Shown here: piece by piece, positions 6,279 to 8,239 of the stretch
How the letters are laid out: each line of letters begins with the position of its first letter
Numbering within the stretch: the first letter of the stretch is position 1
Source of the DNA: JAVZIQ01 sp037440545
GTDB lineage: Archaea; Thermoproteota; Bathyarchaeia; Bathyarchaeales; Bathycorpusculaceae
Direction: 5' to 3'
Length of the DNA: 8,239 bases
NCBI GenBank assembly: GCA_037440545.1
Contig: JBBITX010000053.1
Span: forward strand, 1-8,239
Notes under the pieces: generated by a model
What the model was told of the DNA's origin: nothing
The model's database searches: none
What the model saw: only the letters and a program-made list of their open reading frames with translations
Position numbers and translations under genes: made by a program

Positions 6279-7189
6279 TGATTAGGAAAATTTACCCCTT
6301 AGCCTTCGACAGTTTTGGCGTACGCTCTATGGCAACATTTGTTGAAACAGATGATGCAAAAATACTTATAGACCCAGGGGTTTCTCTAGCTCCATCCAGG
6401 TATGTATTGGAACCCCACCCCATTGAGTGGGAGAGGCTTGAAGAAACATGGAACCTTATAAAGCAGCAGGCTGAAAACTCTGAAGTTTTAATTGTGACAC
6501 ATTACCATTATGACCACCATGACCCAGAATTTCCTGAGCTTTACATGGGAAAAACTGTCTTCATAAAAAATCCGACACAGAACATTAACATAAGCCAAAA
6601 AGGGAGAGCTGAATTCTTCCTTGAGGCAATTAGAGGTTTACCTAGAACGTTGGAAGTTGCAGATGGAAAAACCTTCAAAATCAGCAGCACCGTTGTAAGG
6701 TTTTCAAAGGCTGTATGCCATGGTACAAACCCTAAGCTGGGATATGTAACAATGGTTAGCATAGAAAGTGATGGTGAAAAATTTTTACACACATCAGACG
6801 TGGAAGGGCCATCGCTCGAAGACCAGATAGAGTTCATTTTGAAAGAAAAGCCAGAGGTAATGTTCGCTGATGGACCAATGACCTACATGCTTGGATACCG
6901 CTATTCCTATCAAAGCCTTGAAAAATCAAACAGCAACCTTGTTAAAGCCATAAAAGAAACGAACCTCCACACCCTTGTTTTAGACCACCACTTTCTCCGC
7001 GACATAAACTACAAAACGAGAATTAAACCAGTATATGAAGAAGCTGAAAAGCGTGGAGTTAAAATTATTACAGCCGCAGAGTATTCTGGAAGGAAAATTG
7101 AAATGCTTGAAGCTTTAAGGAAGGAGCTTTACGCAAAACAAAGAGAGGCAAAGTTTGAAGTCAAAAGAAGAACTTTAAGAGGAGAATAG
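6278..7189 (+). CDS. UPF0282 family metallo-beta-lactamase-fold protein
   Basis: This is a predicted metal-dependent hydrolase of a conserved archaeal family with no settled function; 303 residues is the usual length. The metal-binding motif is THYHYDHHDP at 74-83 (His75, His77, Asp79, His80). Further probable ligands are His148 in CHGTN, Asp174 in HTSDVEGP and His237/His238 in VLDHHF. The N-terminal DSFGVRSMATFVET segment and IDPGVSLAPSRY (31-42) are typical of the family and precede the core strands. The lysine- and arginine-rich C terminus (from about 276) is helical and could contact nucleic acid, which is inference only. The ATG overlaps the nucS stop by one base (TGATG), so translation is probably coupled, and a DNA-processing role beside NucS is a reasonable guess. 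I see no signal peptide, so it should be cytoplasmic. Confidence 0.88.
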   Translation: MIRKIYPLAFDSFGVRSMATFVETDDAKILIDPGVSLAPSRYVLEPHPIEWERLEETWNLIKQQAENSEVLIVTHYHYDHHDPEFPELYMGKTVFIKNPTQNINISQKGRAEFFLEAIRGLPRTLEVADGKTFKISSTVVRFSKAVCHGTNPKLGYVTMVSIESDGEKFLHTSDVEGPSLEDQIEFILKEKPEVMFADGPMTYMLGYRYSYQSLEKSNSNLVKAIKETNLHTLVLDHHFLRDINYKTRIKPVYEEAEKRGVKIITAAEYSGRKIEMLEALRKELYAKQREAKFEVKRRTLRGE

Positions 7190-7364
7190 TGATTTCTCCA
7201 CAACTGGAAAAATTCCTTATCCCATTTTGAAAGGCTGAACTGAAGTTTTTAGGTTTCACCAGCAATTGCAATTTCTGATTTAAACCTCTGGGATTATGCA
7301 TATATGCTATAACAGAGTTCTCACCGAATCTGTTTGTGAGGCGAAAACCTAAATAGCAAGGTGG
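7190..7364 (+). other. intergenic region upstream of pyrophosphatase
   Basis: These 175 bases hold no credible gene. They contain TTTAGGTTT (7248-7256), which is repeated in inverted form as AAACCTAAA (7345-7353), the TATA-like element at 7297-7306, and a short inverted repeat CTCAC (7320-7324) / GTGAG (7336-7340) near the expected transcript start. No T-rich terminator for the upstream gene is obvious beyond TTTTT at 7246-7250. No box C/D RNA could be assembled: CTGA occurs, but no good C box. Confidence 0.5.
7297..7306 (+). promoter_or_regulatory. TATA box of the pyrophosphatase gene
   Basis: TGCATATATG at 7297-7306 is TATA-like and lies in the 10-base palindrome GCATATATGC (7298-7307). 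Transcription would start near 7330, giving a leader of about 59 bases with GAGGTG before the ATG at 7389. Because the element is nearly symmetrical, direction is set by the gene and not by the motif. Confidence 0.45.
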
Positions 7365-7376
7365 ATGCTTTGGTTT

Positions 7377-7382
7377 GAGGTG
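7377..7382 (+). promoter_or_regulatory. ribosome-binding site fixing the ppa start
   Basis: GAGGTG ends six bases before the ATG at 7389, a near-ideal archaeal site. The upstream in-frame ATG at 7365 has GGTGG directly abutting it with no spacer, so it is an unlikely start. Confidence 0.65.
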
Positions 7383-7388
7383 TTAGGA

Positions 7389-7922
7389 ATGAACCTATGG
7401 AGAGATATACCATGCGGGGATAAGCCTCCAAATATTTTAAACATGGTTGTCGAAGTTGTCAGCGGTTCAAGGGATAAGTACGAATACAACATTAAATGGG
7501 ATGTCTTCGTTCTAGACCGAATAATCCCCTCATCTACTGTTTTCCCAGTTGAATATGGATTTGTGCCCCAAACATGGTTTGACGATGAAGACCCCTTAGA
7601 TATTATGGCATTAAGCTATGAACCCCTCGAGGTTGGATGTCTAGTCAAGGTTAGAGTTATAGGCGCACTGGTAGTTGAAGATGAGAAGGGTGAAGACCCT
7701 AAAATACTATCAGTTCTTGTTAACGATGCCAGATTTGAGGGTTACAGAGACATAAGCAACGTCCACCCACATAAGCTCAGAGAAATCCAGGAGTTCTTTG
7801 AAACATATAAGCGTCTTGAACCCCACAAATGGGTTAAATTTAAAGAATGGAGAAACGCAAAAGAAGCCTTAAAAATTGTTGAATACTCGCTTAAAAAGTT
7901 TAAAGAGTTGAAAGTGAAATGA
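7389..7922 (+). CDS. ppa: inorganic pyrophosphatase, family I (soluble)
   Basis: The enzyme hydrolyses pyrophosphate to two phosphates with Mg2+ in the cytoplasm (EC 3.6.1.1), pulling biosynthetic reactions forward. Numbered from the ATG at 7389 it has 177 residues, the normal archaeal length. Active-site residues are all present: Glu22, Lys30 and Glu32 in the segment ending KYEYN, Arg44, Tyr56 in EYGFVP, Asp66/Asp68/Asp71 in DEDPLD, Asp98 and Asp103 with Lys105 in DEKGEDPK, and Tyr140-Lys141 near the end. The signature reads DEDPLD where DGDPLD is usual, a conservative oddity that leaves the metal-binding aspartates intact. An in-frame ATG at 7365 would add eight residues not expected in the family, and the GAGGTG site favours 7389. 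It is monocistronic as far as the window shows, with its own promoter and a pyrimidine-rich tract downstream. Confidence 0.95.
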   Translation: MNLWRDIPCGDKPPNILNMVVEVVSGSRDKYEYNIKWDVFVLDRIIPSSTVFPVEYGFVPQTWFDDEDPLDIMALSYEPLEVGCLVKVRVIGALVVEDEKGEDPKILSVLVNDARFEGYRDISNVHPHKLREIQEFFETYKRLEPHKWVKFKEWRNAKEALKIVEYSLKKFKELKVK

Positions 7923-8003
7923 AACGAAACATCAGAAAGGATCAGGGCTTTATAAGGTTTATCATGCTTGCAGACGTGGCAACTTAAGTTAGTTTAAAAT
8001 GCT

Positions 8004-8048
8004 ATTTTATTCTTTTCGCCTTGGCTTTCTTCTCTGCTTTTCTTTCCT
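8004..8048 (+). terminator. pyrimidine-rich tract, probable ppa terminator
   Basis: A T/C-rich stretch begins about 80 bases past the ppa stop and includes several runs of four T. It contains GGCTTT (8023-8028), matched by AAAGCC (8051-8056), giving a weak 6-base stem. T-rich tracts suffice for archaeal termination. On the minus strand it reads as a short Lys/Arg-rich frame with no start codon, which I do not treat as a gene. Confidence 0.4.
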
Positions 8049-8181
8049 AAAAAGCCGTCAAAGTGTACTTTAATAGGATCGGAAGACTATTGATAAACTT
8101 CGCTAAAAATCCAATTAAAAGTTAAAAGAAGACCAAAATTGTCTCTACAACTGAAAAGAAGAATAAAACCATTTTTATCCA

Positions 8182-8222
8182 TTTAGTTGCAACGTCCTAA
8201 TCTAAAACACTTTTAGTTGCAA
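8182..8222. repeat. direct repeat of TTTAGTTGCAA, 30-base period
   Basis: TTTAGTTGCAA occurs exactly at 8182-8192 and 8212-8222. The second copy sits in an imperfect 18-base palindrome (8211-8228, one mismatched pair) centred on TTGCAA. The spacing is about three helical turns, as for paired regulator sites, but it is too short for CRISPR repeats with spacers. Confidence 0.45.
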
Positions 8223-8239
8223 TTAAAAATTATCCTCTT

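Larger units (their letters stand above)
7923..8239. other. AT-rich region without a gene
   Basis: No coding region, tRNA or CRISPR array is visible in these 317 bases. They hold the palindrome AACTTAAGTT (7981-7990), the pyrimidine tract described separately, a second copy of TCTCYACAACTG (8142-8153, compare 7195-7206), and two copies of TTTAGTTGCAA near the edge. The region may be the upstream control region of a gene beyond the window. Confidence 0.5.

Noticed and set aside
7190..7280. Box C/D guide RNA after the UPF0282 gene
   Set aside because: CTGA boxes occur, but the only C-box-like sequence (GTGATTT) departs from RTGATGA and no C'/D' pair fits.
8008..8050. Minus-strand Lys/Arg-rich frame (RKEKQRRKPRRKE) resembling a protein tail
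   Set aside because: An in-frame TGA lies four codons before it and there is no start codon. It is simply the complement of a pyrimidine-rich tract.
8182..8239. Possible edge of a CRISPR array, because TTTAGTTGCAA recurs
   Set aside because: The copies are only 30 bases apart with 11 bases shared, leaving no room for a normal repeat plus spacer, and no third copy or cas gene is visible.

Overview
The window looks archaeal, and a member of the Bathyarchaeia (Thermoproteota) or a similar acetogen- or methanogen-related lineage is the best guess. The reasons are an HdrA-type heterodisulfide reductase subunit, a FwdF-like polyferredoxin, the mismatch endonuclease NucS, a UPF0282 metallo-hydrolase, TATA-box-like promoters, and GGTGG/GAGGTG ribosome-binding sites with one-base stop/start overlaps. 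The DNA is moderately AT-rich. The phylum is an inference from gene content, since no rRNA or other taxonomic marker is present.

Layout: (1) 95-1360, plus strand, an APC-superfamily amino acid permease. (2) 1389-4777, minus strand, a two-gene redox operon. A six-motif FwdF-like polyferredoxin comes first and is coupled through a TAATG overlap to a large HdrA carrying a C-terminal MvhD domain. It has its own TATA-like promoter at about 4842. The permease and hdrA converge on an A6T6 palindrome at 1345-1356. (3) 4866-5399, minus strand, a small class I SAM methyltransferase. It may read into the redox operon but is separated from it by that operon's promoter. (4) 5454-7189, plus strand, nucS and a UPF0282 metallo-beta-lactamase-fold protein, overlapping by TGATG. 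(5) 7389-7922, plus strand, a soluble inorganic pyrophosphatase behind its own promoter. (6) 7923-8239, an AT-rich stretch without a gene, holding a pyrimidine-rich terminator-like tract and a short direct repeat.

The most interesting unit is the polyferredoxin/HdrA-MvhD pair. HdrA is the flavin-based electron-bifurcating subunit of heterodisulfide reductase complexes, MvhD is the [2Fe-2S] protein that passes hydrogenase or formate dehydrogenase electrons to it, and FwdF is the electron wire of formylmethanofuran dehydrogenase. Here the MvhD function is fused to HdrA and the wire is encoded next to it, while hdrB, hdrC, hydrogenase genes and fwdABCD are all absent from the window. This suggests a compact electron-distribution module serving partners encoded elsewhere. 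HdrA-MvhD fusions are already known, so novelty would lie in the pairing and partners, not in the domains. I see no mobile element, CRISPR array, tRNA or rRNA gene.
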